This document shows, piece by piece, positions 48,066 through 56,644 of a stretch of DNA of 64,000 nucleotides. The position numbers and the translations under genes were made by a program. How positions within the stretch are numbered: position 1 is the stretch's first letter; each line of letters starts with the position of its first letter. The notes below the pieces were generated by a model, which saw nothing but the letters and a program-made list of their open reading frames with translations, was not told where the DNA came from and searched no databases. Origin of the DNA: CAIYTF01 sp963664845 (GTDB lineage Bacteria > Bacteroidota > Ignavibacteria > Ignavibacteriales > Ignavibacteriaceae). The stretch lies in the NCBI GenBank assembly GCA_963664845.1, contig OY761615.1, positions 124,001 to 188,000 on the forward strand, in the 5' to 3' direction.

Positions 48066-50294
48066 TTATTTCATGAGAATCATTTTTTTGGACATCGTAA
48101 AGTTCTGAGCATCTAACCTGTAGAAATAAACACCGGTAGCAACTTTATTGCCTCTGGCATCATCACCTGCCCATGAGGTAGCAAAATTGCCGGCCTGGAC
48201 TGTCTGATTAAATATTTCTTTTACGAAGTTACCCATGACATCATATATTCTGATCTTTACATTTCCCTGTGTAGGAACGGTAAAGGAAATACGGGTTGTC
48301 GGGTTAAACGGATTAGGATAATTCTGTTCAAGTTTGTAGGTCAATTTTGCTACAGAAGGAACATTATCTTTAACATCGGTGATAACCCATTTCGGATTGA
48401 TCGCCTGAAGTGTCTTGTTCAAAACTGAGAGTGCAAACGGTGCATTGTGCAGACCTAAGCTCTTGTCGGTTTCAATCAATTTCAGGTTCCAATATGCTTT
48501 TCTCCAGATCACCGAATCAGCTCTGCCGGTAACAGCAGTGTAGCTAATGGTCGGAAGTCCGTTTGAGCCAATTGCTTTAGTACCAACCGGTAAGTAGTAA
48601 TAATAAATTGAATCGATCAGACCTTTTACTTCCTGCTGGATGGTTCCGACAGTTCCGTTATGATCAAAATCGCCGGTAGCCTTGAAAGAATCGAAGCTGG
48701 TGGCACTTGAATGGCAGGTTTTGCAGGCATTCATATTATCAAATCCGTTATCAGGATTTTGCATTTTCCAGGTATGACCGCCGAGTTTATTAACATTCGC
48801 AGCACCAAATCCGGTGGTATCTGTGTTCATATGGCAGTCAACGCATGCATTAGCCAAAACTGCTGAGTGGACACCTGATTTATAGGCAACTGCATCAAAG
48901 TTAGTTGCATTTTTGCCTAAAAGAACATCGGACTGAGGAGCATCATGTGGGTTGTTTAAGGCAGTACCAACTTTTACAACCACAGCTTCACCATCGGTGC
49001 GTGATTTGTGGCAATTCATACAGACCTGACCAAGTCCACCGATTTGAGTATACTTGAAGCCGGTTGCCAGCGTATCACCGGTGGTGGTGCGGCGCAACTG
49101 ATGATCTTCAGTAACTCCGGCAACGCCATTCCAGGCACCCGGAGTCGGATGTGGATCGTGGCACATTGCACAACTGATTTCTGTCATTGAGGCAGAAATA
49201 AAACTTGAGCTTCCTACTGTGGCAACATTATTCATGAAGTTAATGTATCCCTGAGCATCATGGCATCTTACACAGTTACCAAGGCTGTTAGGAATCTGGG
49301 TGTTGGAAGCATTTGCGAAGGTGTTGCTCCAGATTTTATCCGAAACGGCATGTCCTGACAAACGATACTGGGTTCCGACAAAATGCCGGGGAGCTGCATC
49401 GTGGCAAGACTGGCAAACTTTATTGTCAATAGATTTTTGAATTTTGCTTTGAATGACTGCAGGATCGTCACCGTTACCGGCGGAAGCTGCATGTTCGCTG
49501 CCAACACCGTGGCAGGATTCGCATCCGACGGTGGCCATATTAACTAATGTCGGGAATTTGGCTTTCAACGTATCTGTGAAATAGTTTGCGCTGGGGCCGT
49601 AATATTTCCATCCCAAGTTTGCAGCTATATCATCAAAACCATTATTTGCAGCAACAACGTTTTTGTCAGCACCGGTTGCATGACATTTGAAACAGCTTGC
49701 AGAAAAATGGGTTTGTGTAGGATCGTTTACATACGACTTGAAGTTCGTGGCATGATTCGAGGTGCTCCAATTATTGTAAATTTGAGTAAAATCTTTAGGG
49801 GCAGCGTTATGGCATGTCATGCAGCTTTGTCCGGTAACACCGGCAACACCTTCAAAACCACCAACACCACGGTAAAGACCACCGAAGAGATGTACTGTGT
49901 CCGCATAGGTTCCTAAAGGGGATGTAACTGATAAAGCGATAACGTATTCGCCTCTTTTATCAATTTTAATCGCGCGCCATTTGGTGTTGAACGTATCCAC
50001 CGTGGTGATCAGCGATGCCGTTGAACCTGACGGAACACTCAATACTGTGAAAGTAAAGGACGTAATGCTGTCCGGTACGATTTTTCCGCTCTTGCCAATA
50101 TAACTTGCTGACAAGTAGGAATAGGTACCAACCGGAACTGTTTTTAACCCGGCAGAAGCTGAGTTAAGCGACCTCAGACCAGGAAGTGCCATATCGAGGT
50201 ATGTAACTCCTTCAACTCTGAGCTGTGCCTTCTGTGCCTGGAGTGAACCGGCTAAACAGAGAAAGACCAAGAGAATTGTAAAATATTTGAACAT
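48066..50294 (-). CDS. Exported nine-haem c-type cytochrome with T9SS sorting domain
   Basis: A protein of 742 residues from the ATG at 50294, which begins a signal peptide (MFKYFTILLVFLCLAGSLQAQ); the frame is open further upstream but without one. A beta domain (about 25-145) precedes nine CxxCH haem-binding motifs between about residues 156 and 525: CMTCH, CFKCH, CESCH, CQSCH, CVRCH, CAMCH, CMNCH, CVDCH and CKTCH. The spacing and CxxCH-H arrangement resemble cytochrome c554/NrfB-like proteins. The C-terminus is a type-IX sorting domain (EQNYPNPFNP ... KKMILMK). It is therefore probably placed at or beyond the outer membrane, for surface electron transfer or reduction of an external acceptor; that role is inferred. 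Confidence 0.92.
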   Translation of the reverse strand: MFKYFTILLVFLCLAGSLQAQKAQLRVEGVTYLDMALPGLRSLNSASAGLKTVPVGTYSYLSASYIGKSGKIVPDSITSFTFTVLSVPSGSTASLITTVDTFNTKWRAIKIDKRGEYVIALSVTSPLGTYADTVHLFGGLYRGVGGFEGVAGVTGQSCMTCHNAAPKDFTQIYNNWSTSNHATNFKSYVNDPTQTHFSASCFKCHATGADKNVVAANNGFDDIAANLGWKYYGPSANYFTDTLKAKFPTLVNMATVGCESCHGVGSEHAASAGNGDDPAVIQSKIQKSIDNKVCQSCHDAAPRHFVGTQYRLSGHAVSDKIWSNTFANASNTQIPNSLGNCVRCHDAQGYINFMNNVATVGSSSFISASMTEISCAMCHDPHPTPGAWNGVAGVTEDHQLRRTTTGDTLATGFKYTQIGGLGQVCMNCHKSRTDGEAVVVKVGTALNNPHDAPQSDVLLGKNATNFDAVAYKSGVHSAVLANACVDCHMNTDTTGFGAANVNKLGGHTWKMQNPDNGFDNMNACKTCHSSATSFDSFKATGDFDHNGTVGTIQQEVKGLIDSIYYYYLPVGTKAIGSNGLPTISYTAVTGRADSVIWRKAYWNLKLIETDKSLGLHNAPFALSVLNKTLQAINPKWVITDVKDNVPSVAKLTYKLEQNYPNPFNPTTRISFTVPTQGNVKIRIYDVMGNFVKEIFNQTVQAGNFATSWAGDDARGNKVATGVYFYRLDAQNFTMSKKMILMK

Positions 50295-50850
50295 AAGTTT
50301 GCCACTATTGTTAGTGCGAATAATAATGAATTCAGTGAATTGCCTCAAATTCTGTACCACTTCACAATAGTTCATATTTAGCATATTTTGCGACTTTAAA
50401 ATTCTATAGCAATCATCTACTTTTCATACTTGAGAACTGTTTTCTTTTATCAAATAATTATTTGCTAGTCGGCAATCTATCAGCGTGTTTGTAGATTTTA
50501 TATACACATATGGTTCGATAAGCGGATTTGTATGTTTATTTTTGCAACATTGTAAATATATATTTGTTGCATATTTCAACGTTATAAAATATACTGATTT
50601 CTATCAACTTTTTTTGATTTTGACGATGAAATCGTTTCGGGCAGCTACCGGAACCTTGCTTTTCCAAATAGACTGCTTAATTAACTGCAAATCCCAAGTC
50701 CTGAACCCCATTAATATTACCGCTCCATTCTGCTGTGACAATCGCAAGTGCTTTATATCTATATCGGTTATGGAAAGTGATTGGACGGACTGAATTGCTG
50801 TCTTCCCTGTAATGGGCAAAACGGCAGGTACTCATAATTTTAAAAGCGAT
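50295..50850. other. Intergenic region upstream of the cytochrome gene
   Basis: About 555 bp, very AT-rich from 50385 to 50600, suiting the promoter of the cytochrome gene. No convincing gene. A short minus-strand frame at 50604-50819 lies 31 bp after the UPF0316 gene but is not recognisable, and a second frame over it is equally plausible, so it may be a decayed gene. Confidence 0.5.
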
Positions 50851-51369
50851 TTACTTTCGCACCCCATGCATGAATCCCCGGTACGGGAGTGCCGATTGGA
50901 CTGTGATAAATGCTTCACTATCGATGGATTCGATGTGTTTAATAGCAGATTTTTGCGATTTGCGCGGAACGACGCAAATTATTATGGCAACTCCCCCTGT
51001 GCCGCCTTCCCCCGGAAGAATGGTCAGACCAAATTTAAGCTTTCTAAGGTAATTGGCTATTGCATCAGTGTGAAACTTCGAAATAATATTGAGCTGTACA
51101 AAGCCTAACCCAACTTTTTGTTCCAATGAGATACCTAGAATGTTCCCAATAGCAAAGCCGGTTGCATAGCCAAACAGATTGGCAGTATGATCCAGATGCT
51201 GAAAAACAAAACGGATTGCAAACACCCATATAAGTACTTCAAAAAATCCGGCGGTTGCTGCCAAGTATTTTCTTCCCTGCACAACCAGAATAGTGCGAAA
51301 TGTCCCTATGGTAACATCACTTACGCGCATCAATGCAATGAGGATTGGGCCTAACCAGGTATCAAACAT
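50851..51369 (-). CDS. UPF0316 family membrane protein (DUF5698/DUF2179)
   Basis: A 172-residue inner-membrane protein of the UPF0316 family. Three hydrophobic helices (about 6-25, 35-57 and 62-82: LIALMRVSDVTIGTFRTILV, GFFEVLIWVFAIRFVF, GYATGFAIGNILG) form the DUF5698 part; residues about 95-172 are a soluble DUF2179-type ligand-binding-like domain (GEGGTGGVAIIICVVPRKSQ, ESIDSEAFITVQS). Function of the family is unknown. It diverges from pcm. Confidence 0.88.
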   Translation of the reverse strand: MFDTWLGPILIALMRVSDVTIGTFRTILVVQGRKYLAATAGFFEVLIWVFAIRFVFQHLDHTANLFGYATGFAIGNILGISLEQKVGLGFVQLNIISKFHTDAIANYLRKLKFGLTILPGEGGTGGVAIIICVVPRKSQKSAIKHIESIDSEAFITVQSALPYRGFMHGVRK

Positions 51370-51421
51370 AAAGTTTCTTTAATTATTGCAATTCAAATTT
51401 AAGTATTTCAGGCAAATATTC

Positions 51422-51429
51422 TATCTTTG
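51422..51429 (+). promoter_or_regulatory. Possible Bacteroidota-type -7 box before pcm
   Basis: TATCTTTG fits the TAnnTTTG -7 consensus of Bacteroidota primary sigma factors and lies 30 bp before the pcm ATG. A clear -33 TTTG is not seen at the expected distance, so this is tentative. Confidence 0.35.
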
Positions 51430-51458
51430 CACAGGCATACTTAACAATTTAATAGAAG

Positions 51459-52097
51459 ATGTACGAAAAACAACGACAAGATCTGGTTGAGCTTCTCCAT
51501 AAAAAAGGAATCAGGAGCAGAGCCACACTCAAAGCAATGCTCAAAGTTGAGCGGCATTTATTCGTAAGCCCAAGCATGCTGTACCATGCCTATAATGATA
51601 CAGCACTGTATATTGGACATGGACAGACTATATCTCAACCATACACGGTCGCCTTTATGACCGAAAAGCTGAACCTGAAACCGGGTGATACTGTATTGGA
51701 AATCGGTACGGGTTCAGGTTATCAGGCAGCAATTCTCTATGAGATGGGCATGAGGGTCTATACAATTGAACGGAGTTTCGAGCTAAGCCGGATTGTCATG
51801 AGGCTTTTTGAAAAACTCCGCATGCATATTCTGGTGAAATGTGCTGACGGTACCATCGGATGGAACGAATTTGCACCTTACAACGGCATTATTGTAACTG
51901 CCGGTGCTCCAGCCGTACCGCCGGCATTGCAAAAACAGCTTTCCATTGGCGGCAGATTGGTTGTACCTGTTGGCGATCGTAACTCCCAATCGCTGCACAT
52001 CATTACCAGGACTGATAAAGATACGTACGAAGTTGAAAAGATACCCGATTTTCAGTTCGTTCCCTTGATTGGGAGAGATGGTTGGAAAGAAGAGTAA
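51459..52097 (+). CDS. pcm: Protein-L-isoaspartate O-methyltransferase
   Basis: A 212-residue SAM-dependent enzyme that repairs isoaspartyl residues in aged proteins. Signatures: HGQTISQPYTVAFMTEKL, motif I VLEIGTGSGYQAAIL, YTIERS and IIVTAGAPAVPPALQKQL. Length is typical. Its last 16 bases overlap the start of miaA. Confidence 0.95.
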   Translation: MYEKQRQDLVELLHKKGIRSRATLKAMLKVERHLFVSPSMLYHAYNDTALYIGHGQTISQPYTVAFMTEKLNLKPGDTVLEIGTGSGYQAAILYEMGMRVYTIERSFELSRIVMRLFEKLRMHILVKCADGTIGWNEFAPYNGIIVTAGAPAVPPALQKQLSIGGRLVVPVGDRNSQSLHIITRTDKDTYEVEKIPDFQFVPLIGRDGWKEE

Positions 52098-53011
52098 TAA
52101 TTATTGCGGGACCTACTGCTTCGGGGAAGAGCGACATTGCTTTCACACTTGCTAAAACGCTTTCCACCGAAATTATCTCAGCAGACAGCAGGCAAATTTA
52201 CCGCAAACTTGACATCGGTGCCGCAAAACCTCCTGACGAATATCTTACCGCTGTTCGTCACCATTTTATCAATTCACACGATTTGAATCAGCCATTTGAC
52301 GCGGGTGCGTTCGAGGTCGAGGCACTCAAAATAATTGATGAGATGCACTCCAAAGGGCTGATACCCATAGTATGCGGCGGTTCAGGTCTTTATATACGAG
52401 CACTTATTAACGGGATAATTGACATTGCCCCCGATGAGTCTATTCGCAGCGAACTTAAGGCAAAACGCGACGAACTTGGTGATGAAGCGCTTTACGATCT
52501 CCTGAAAAGTATCGATCCCCTTGCTGCTGCATCCATGACCTCCCGAAACTACAAACGGGTTCTCCGGGCACTTGAAGTGTATTACATTACAGGCAAACCG
52601 ATTTCAGAGGTTCATTCCACCTTTCAACGAGGTTCGGAAATTGAATTCATGGAGTACGGAATTACCTGGGACAGGGAAATATTATATTCCCGTATAAACG
52701 AGCGTGTAGAAAGAATGCTGGAAGCCGGGCTTGTCCAGGAGGTACAGGGCATTCTGGATGACGGATACCCCCCTGCCCTTAATGGATTGAACACGGTCGG
52801 TTACAAAGAGATTATCTCATATTTATATAATGAAATTTCGCTTGAGCGGGCAGTCGCTCTCATTCAACGGAACACCAGGCACTATGCCAAAAGGCAACTC
52901 ACCTGGTTCAAAAAAGATCCGGCAATACAATGGCTGAAGATGGAATTGTCCGGCTCAGCAAGTGATATTAGCGGGAAAATTTATGCAGATATTGTAAATT
53001 GGGGTCGCTAA
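52082..53011 (+). CDS. miaA: tRNA dimethylallyltransferase
   Basis: A 309-residue enzyme adding a dimethylallyl group to A37 of tRNAs reading UNN codons. The P-loop GPTASGKSDIAF starts at residue 10, followed by ISADSRQIYRKLDIGAAKP, GGSGLYI and the C-terminal RHYAKRQLTWF. The start is a TTG at 52082, preceded by GGGAGAG within the pcm tail at good spacing; no ATG in this frame lies before the P-loop. The 16-bp overlap implies coupled translation with pcm. Confidence 0.95.
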   Translation: MERRVIIIAGPTASGKSDIAFTLAKTLSTEIISADSRQIYRKLDIGAAKPPDEYLTAVRHHFINSHDLNQPFDAGAFEVEALKIIDEMHSKGLIPIVCGGSGLYIRALINGIIDIAPDESIRSELKAKRDELGDEALYDLLKSIDPLAAASMTSRNYKRVLRALEVYYITGKPISEVHSTFQRGSEIEFMEYGITWDREILYSRINERVERMLEAGLVQEVQGILDDGYPPALNGLNTVGYKEIISYLYNEISLERAVALIQRNTRHYAKRQLTWFKKDPAIQWLKMELSGSASDISGKIYADIVNWGR

Positions 53012-53031
53012 AAAGAGATTATTGAAATTGG

Positions 53032-53076
53032 TTGTGCTGATAATGTTACTCAAATAATAGCGTGGTTTCAGCACAA
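53032..53076 (+). promoter_or_regulatory. Inverted repeat in the prfB leader
   Basis: TTGTGCTGA (53032-53040) pairs perfectly with TCAGCACAA (53068-53076) across a 27-nt loop, between the miaA stop and the prfB start. There is no U-run. It may be an mRNA leader structure or a binding site. Confidence 0.4.
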
Positions 53077-53124
53077 ACTCCATGAAGAAGAGAATAAATA
53101 GAAAAATAAATAAAGGATAGTAAA

Positions 53125-54226
53125 ATGTACGAAGAACAAGTAAAACAGCTAAACGGTCAACAAACCCGAATCGTCAATCTACGGAGGTATCTTTAAGGTT
53201 GATGAAAAATTAAACCGAGTAGCTGAACTCCAAAAACTGACTGAAACAGATGGTTTTTGGAATGATCAAAAAGGCGCCCAGAAAGTGTTGCAGGAGATTA
53301 AAGCCCATCAGGCGTGGGTTATTGACTGGACTGCACTGGAGGAAAAGAGAAACAGCCTGGATGAAATTATTCAAATGGCAAAGGCTGAAGAAGACGCATC
53401 GTTCGCCGGCGAAATTGAACAGGAACTGAATGACCTGCAAAAAGGCATAGATGACCTTGAGTTTAAGAATATGCTGAGCGGCAAGGATGACAGACGAAAT
53501 GCCATTCTTACCATTCACTCAGGAGCCGGCGGAACCGAATCACAGGACTGGGCGGATATGCTCATGCGTATGTATCTCCGCTGGTGTGAACGATCCGGCT
53601 TTAAGGTAACCATCGCTGAACTTCTCGAAGGCGACGGTGCCGGTATAAAAAGCGCCACACTGGAAATAGAAGGTGAATTTGCTTATGGTTATTTGAAGGC
53701 TGAAATTGGTGTCCACCGTTTGGTGCGCATCTCCCCTTTCGATGCCAACAAGAGAAGACATACATCCTTTGCTTCAGTGTTCTGTATTCCCGAGATAGAT
53801 GATGACATAGAAATTGATATCAATCCGGCTGATCTGAGGATTGACACCTTCCGTTCAGGTGGAAAAGGCGGACAGAACGTAAACAAAGTTGAAACTGCCG
53901 TCCGTATTACCCACATACCCACAAATACGGTTGCCGCATGCCAATCTGAGCGTTCACAGAACCAAAACAAAGTTAATGCAATGAAATTGCTGCGTTCCAA
54001 ACTTTACCAGATTGAAGTTGAAAAGCAGAATGCAGAACTGGATGAGATAGAAAAGACGAAGATGAAAATCGAATGGGGCAGTCAAATAAGGTCCTATGTT
54101 TTTCACCCCTATAACATGGTTAAAGATCATCGGACAGATGTTGAAACGTCAAGCGTTCAGGATGTAATGGATGGTAATCTGGATGAGTTTATAAAAGGAT
54201 ATTTGCTCAAATTTTCCGGAGTTTGA
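53125..54226 (+). CDS. prfB: Peptide chain release factor 2, with programmed +1 frameshift
   Basis: RF2 recognises UAA and UGA stop codons. It is encoded in two frames: 53125-53193 gives 23 residues (MYEEQVKQL ... RRYL), then TAA at 53194; shifting +1 at CTT continues from 53195 (KVDEKLNRV) to 54226, giving a 366-residue protein, as long as E. coli RF2 (365). The GGQ catalytic motif is in SGGKGGQNVNKVE and the RF2-specific SPF recognition motif in VRISPFDANKRRH. The ATG has an AAGGA ribosome-binding site. The shift site (53183-53196) matches the classical one except that the stop is UAA. A cNMP-domain gene starts one base after the stop codon. Confidence 0.96.
53183..53196 (+). promoter_or_regulatory. 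RF2 autoregulatory +1 frameshift site with UAA
   Basis: GGAGG-TAT-CTT-TAA-G: an internal Shine-Dalgarno-like GGAGG three bases before the slippery CTT, then an in-frame stop and the +1 frame. Position (codons 23-24) and spacing match E. coli prfB (CUU UGA). Low RF2 slows termination and favours the shift. The stop here is TAA, which RF1 also reads, so feedback should be less RF2-specific. Confidence 0.93.
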
Positions 54227-54227
54227 A

Positions 54228-54614
54228 ATGGCTACTAGAAAGTTCCTGCAGGGAAACGTTCTCGTCCGCGAAGGAGAAAAAACCAATACATTGTTCATTC
54301 TTCTGTCAGGCAGGCTCGGTGTATTCAAAGGTGCGCTTAAGATCAGTGAGTTCACCGAGAAAGGGTTGGTCGTCGGTGAGATGAGCGTAATACTTGGCGA
54401 AAAGCGTACAGCCACCATCCAGGCGTTGGAAGATACGGTTGTGATTGAACTTCGCGCGGGTCTTGATGAATTGATCATTGAGCACCCGGAAATTGCAAAA
54501 AAGATCATGGTGAACCTGGCGCAACGCCTCAAACGCACAACCCAGGAATACTGGCTTATTGCAACCGAGTTAAATCAACAGCAGATTTCCAAACTTGAGG
54601 AACACGAAAAATGA
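54228..54614 (+). CDS. Cyclic-nucleotide-binding-domain protein
   Basis: A 128-residue single-domain cNMP-binding (CRP-type) protein: FLQGNVLVREGEKTNTLFILLSGRLGVF, then GLVVGEMSVILGEKRTATIQALEDTVVIEL, the phosphate-binding cassette region. There is no DNA-binding helix-turn-helix, so it is not a transcription factor by itself; it may sense cAMP/c-di-GMP or bind another protein. It begins one base after the prfB stop and overlaps yjbQ by four bases (ATGA). Confidence 0.85.
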   Translation: MATRKFLQGNVLVREGEKTNTLFILLSGRLGVFKGALKISEFTEKGLVVGEMSVILGEKRTATIQALEDTVVIELRAGLDELIIEHPEIAKKIMVNLAQRLKRTTQEYWLIATELNQQQISKLEEHEK

Positions 54615-55024
54615 AATTTCATACCGAACATCTTTGGTTCAATACAAAAAAGCACCGTGAATACATTAATATTACCGGTGAGGTTGAAGCCGCTGTAAAG
54701 AAAAGCGGCATCAAAGAAGGCATGGTTCTGGTTTCGGCCATGCACATAACAGCCGGAGTATATGTTAATGATGCAGAATCCGGCTTGATTCAGGATATTG
54801 ATGAATGGTTGGAAAAGCTTGCCCCATTTAATCCTGACTATAAGCACCACCGTACGGGCGAAGATAATGGCGACTCACATCTGAAGAGTCTCCTCATTCA
54901 TCATGAGGTTATTGTACCGGTAACAGACGGTCAATTGGATTTTGGACCGTGGCAGCAGGTTTATTACGCGGAGTTCGATGGACAAAGAAGAAAACGGCTG
55001 CTGATTAAAGTCATGGGTGAATAA
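54611..55024 (+). CDS. yjbQ: YjbQ/UPF0047 family protein
   Basis: A 137-residue YjbQ-family protein (described as secondary thiamine-phosphate synthase). Matching features: GMVLVSAMHITAGVYVNDAE, HHRTGEDNGDSHLKSLLIHHEVIVPV and the C-terminal GPWQQVYYAEFDGQRRKRLLIKV. The conserved His, Asp and Asn of NGDSHLK and HHRTGEDN are present. It overlaps the cNMP gene by ATGA and ends the prfB operon. Confidence 0.92.
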   Translation: MKFHTEHLWFNTKKHREYINITGEVEAAVKKSGIKEGMVLVSAMHITAGVYVNDAESGLIQDIDEWLEKLAPFNPDYKHHRTGEDNGDSHLKSLLIHHEVIVPVTDGQLDFGPWQQVYYAEFDGQRRKRLLIKVMGE

Positions 55025-55240
55025 CCCGGGATATAAGAACTAAATTTAACCGGTTTGCATTCAGAGAGCGTCAGTTACGGCGTGAGCAGATGACTTCTAT
55101 CCGGTTCATGCAGCTCAGAGTATCGTGCATAGCGTTGATGTGCTGTGCTTAACAGGTCATGCATGTACGGTTTTTTTGTAGTGTAATTTCGAGTATATTG
55201 GATTTTTGATTCAGTATAGAATAGTGATACGGCCCTTAAC

Positions 55241-56278
55241 ATGAATATTATTAAAATGCGATTGGTAGCTGATCAGTTACGGGATTCCGGCAAATATGAC
55301 CATGCTGCGGTTATCTATTCGGAAATCCGTGAACGAATTTGGTGCCTGTTCGGTTCCACACAAACCGAACTTTCAGATTTTTCACAACAAAAGCTTAGCA
55401 CCTCTCTCCGTCATACTATACAGTTTAAAAATTCATATACCACCCAGGCCCTCGGTCATCAGTTTCACAAATGGTTTAATTTGGATATTGATCAGACCTA
55501 TAACGAGTTTGTCTTCACAACATACGGGCGGTTGCAATGCTTGTGCAACTCCATTTCGTTGAGCGCCAACTTTCCGCCAGATGAAATTTATACTGAGTTT
55601 TTAATTCTGTATACCCTCATTTTAAACACCGGCGAGGAAGAGTGGATCCCTGCTGTCAATAAAATCGCTGCCCCGGTGATAGAAGGTGAAAAGCTTAAAA
55701 AGATCAGAGCATCATTTCCCGAGCCGGCAACAAAAAAACTGCTCGTTGGGAATGCTGAAAAATTAATCCAAACAGATTGGTTTGGAGTAAACATTTCCTT
55801 ACTAGACTATCTTACGGCAATTGGTGATGCAAGTTCTGCACTCTTCATCTCGATAAGCAAAATAGTCGGGCCCTATGCATATAGGCACAAATATCAACGC
55901 AAGAAACAAAACGATAAAAATTACCGCGCTCACGATCAGGGTAAAGATGACGGCAAAGGCCACCAGTATGAAGGCTATGAACGGTATGAGCGATATGAAC
56001 GTTACGAAAAATATGAAAAACGCTATTCGAAGGGACATACCGATTTCGCTTCTTCCGATGCAACAGAGGACCAAAAAGCAAAACTGTATGGCGACTTCTT
56101 CGGATTGTCCGGTAAAGTTACCAAAGCATTCATCCGCAAACGCTATCTGGAATTAATATCCCAGTACCATCCCGACAAAGTGGATGGACTTGGTCCCGAA
56201 CTGAAAGAATTGGCTGAGCAAAAAACCAAAGAAATAAACATCGCGTACGACTGGATGAAGCAGAAATACAGGATATAA
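55241..56278 (+). CDS. J-domain protein with C-terminal DnaJ domain
   Basis: A 345-residue cytoplasmic protein. Residues 1-215 are helical with no recognised domain. A very hydrophilic linker (about 217-262) is rich in Lys/Asp/His and ends with four YER/YEK triplets (YERYERYERYEKYEK). The C-terminal 65 residues are a J domain (LYGDFFGLSGKVTKAFIRKRYLELISQYHPDKVDG) with the essential HPD motif, as in DjlA-type proteins. It should recruit and stimulate DnaK for a specific client bound by the N-terminal part, which is unknown. Confidence 0.82.
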   Translation: MNIIKMRLVADQLRDSGKYDHAAVIYSEIRERIWCLFGSTQTELSDFSQQKLSTSLRHTIQFKNSYTTQALGHQFHKWFNLDIDQTYNEFVFTTYGRLQCLCNSISLSANFPPDEIYTEFLILYTLILNTGEEEWIPAVNKIAAPVIEGEKLKKIRASFPEPATKKLLVGNAEKLIQTDWFGVNISLLDYLTAIGDASSALFISISKIVGPYAYRHKYQRKKQNDKNYRAHDQGKDDGKGHQYEGYERYERYERYEKYEKRYSKGHTDFASSDATEDQKAKLYGDFFGLSGKVTKAFIRKRYLELISQYHPDKVDGLGPELKELAEQKTKEINIAYDWMKQKYRI

Positions 56279-56644
56279 AACAGCTTGCTAATTCTTTTTC
56301 TATAACGCGGTACCCTATCATATCCGCGCAGAGCTCTATCCTTCCAGTTGAAAATGCAAAAACCTCTGCCTATAACATTCTCTATTGTCAGCCTAATGAC
56401 GTTTTTCCTTTTCCCCTGGCCTGCAACGAAATGCCATCTTTGTTCATTCCCGGAAAATCATTAAGAACTTCACATTTCGGATAATCAATTTGAACAACCG
56501 GTGGATGGAAATCACACGCAATCTCAGTTAACGCTAAAGGGGATTTTTATTCAAAATGTATAAAAATTATGTTGAAGTTTAGTAGCTTTGTAGTCGAATT
56601 TGAATTGATTTTGTACTTAATTGGTGACATAACGGAGGCGTACT
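56279..56644. other. Intergenic region before the sugar operon
   Basis: About 366 bp. A possible -7 box TAGCTTTG (TAnnTTTG type) lies at 56583-56590, and a strong GGAGG ribosome-binding site at 56634-56638 precedes the TTG start of the transporter. No gene or strong hairpin. Confidence 0.5.

Noticed and set aside
50485..50793. Plus-strand frame of 102 codons upstream of the cytochrome gene
   Set aside because: Composition is Phe/Ile/Cys-rich like translated AT-rich DNA, there is no ribosome-binding site, and nothing in it is recognisable.
50604..50819. Minus-strand 71-codon frame following the UPF0316 gene
   Set aside because: A second overlapping frame looks equally protein-like and neither matches a family; could be a decayed gene, not annotated as CDS.
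53125..53196. Apparent prfB frameshift mutation or sequencing error
   Set aside because: The site has all elements of the conserved RF2 programmed shift at the right codon and the downstream frame gives a full-length RF2, so it is functional recoding, not damage.
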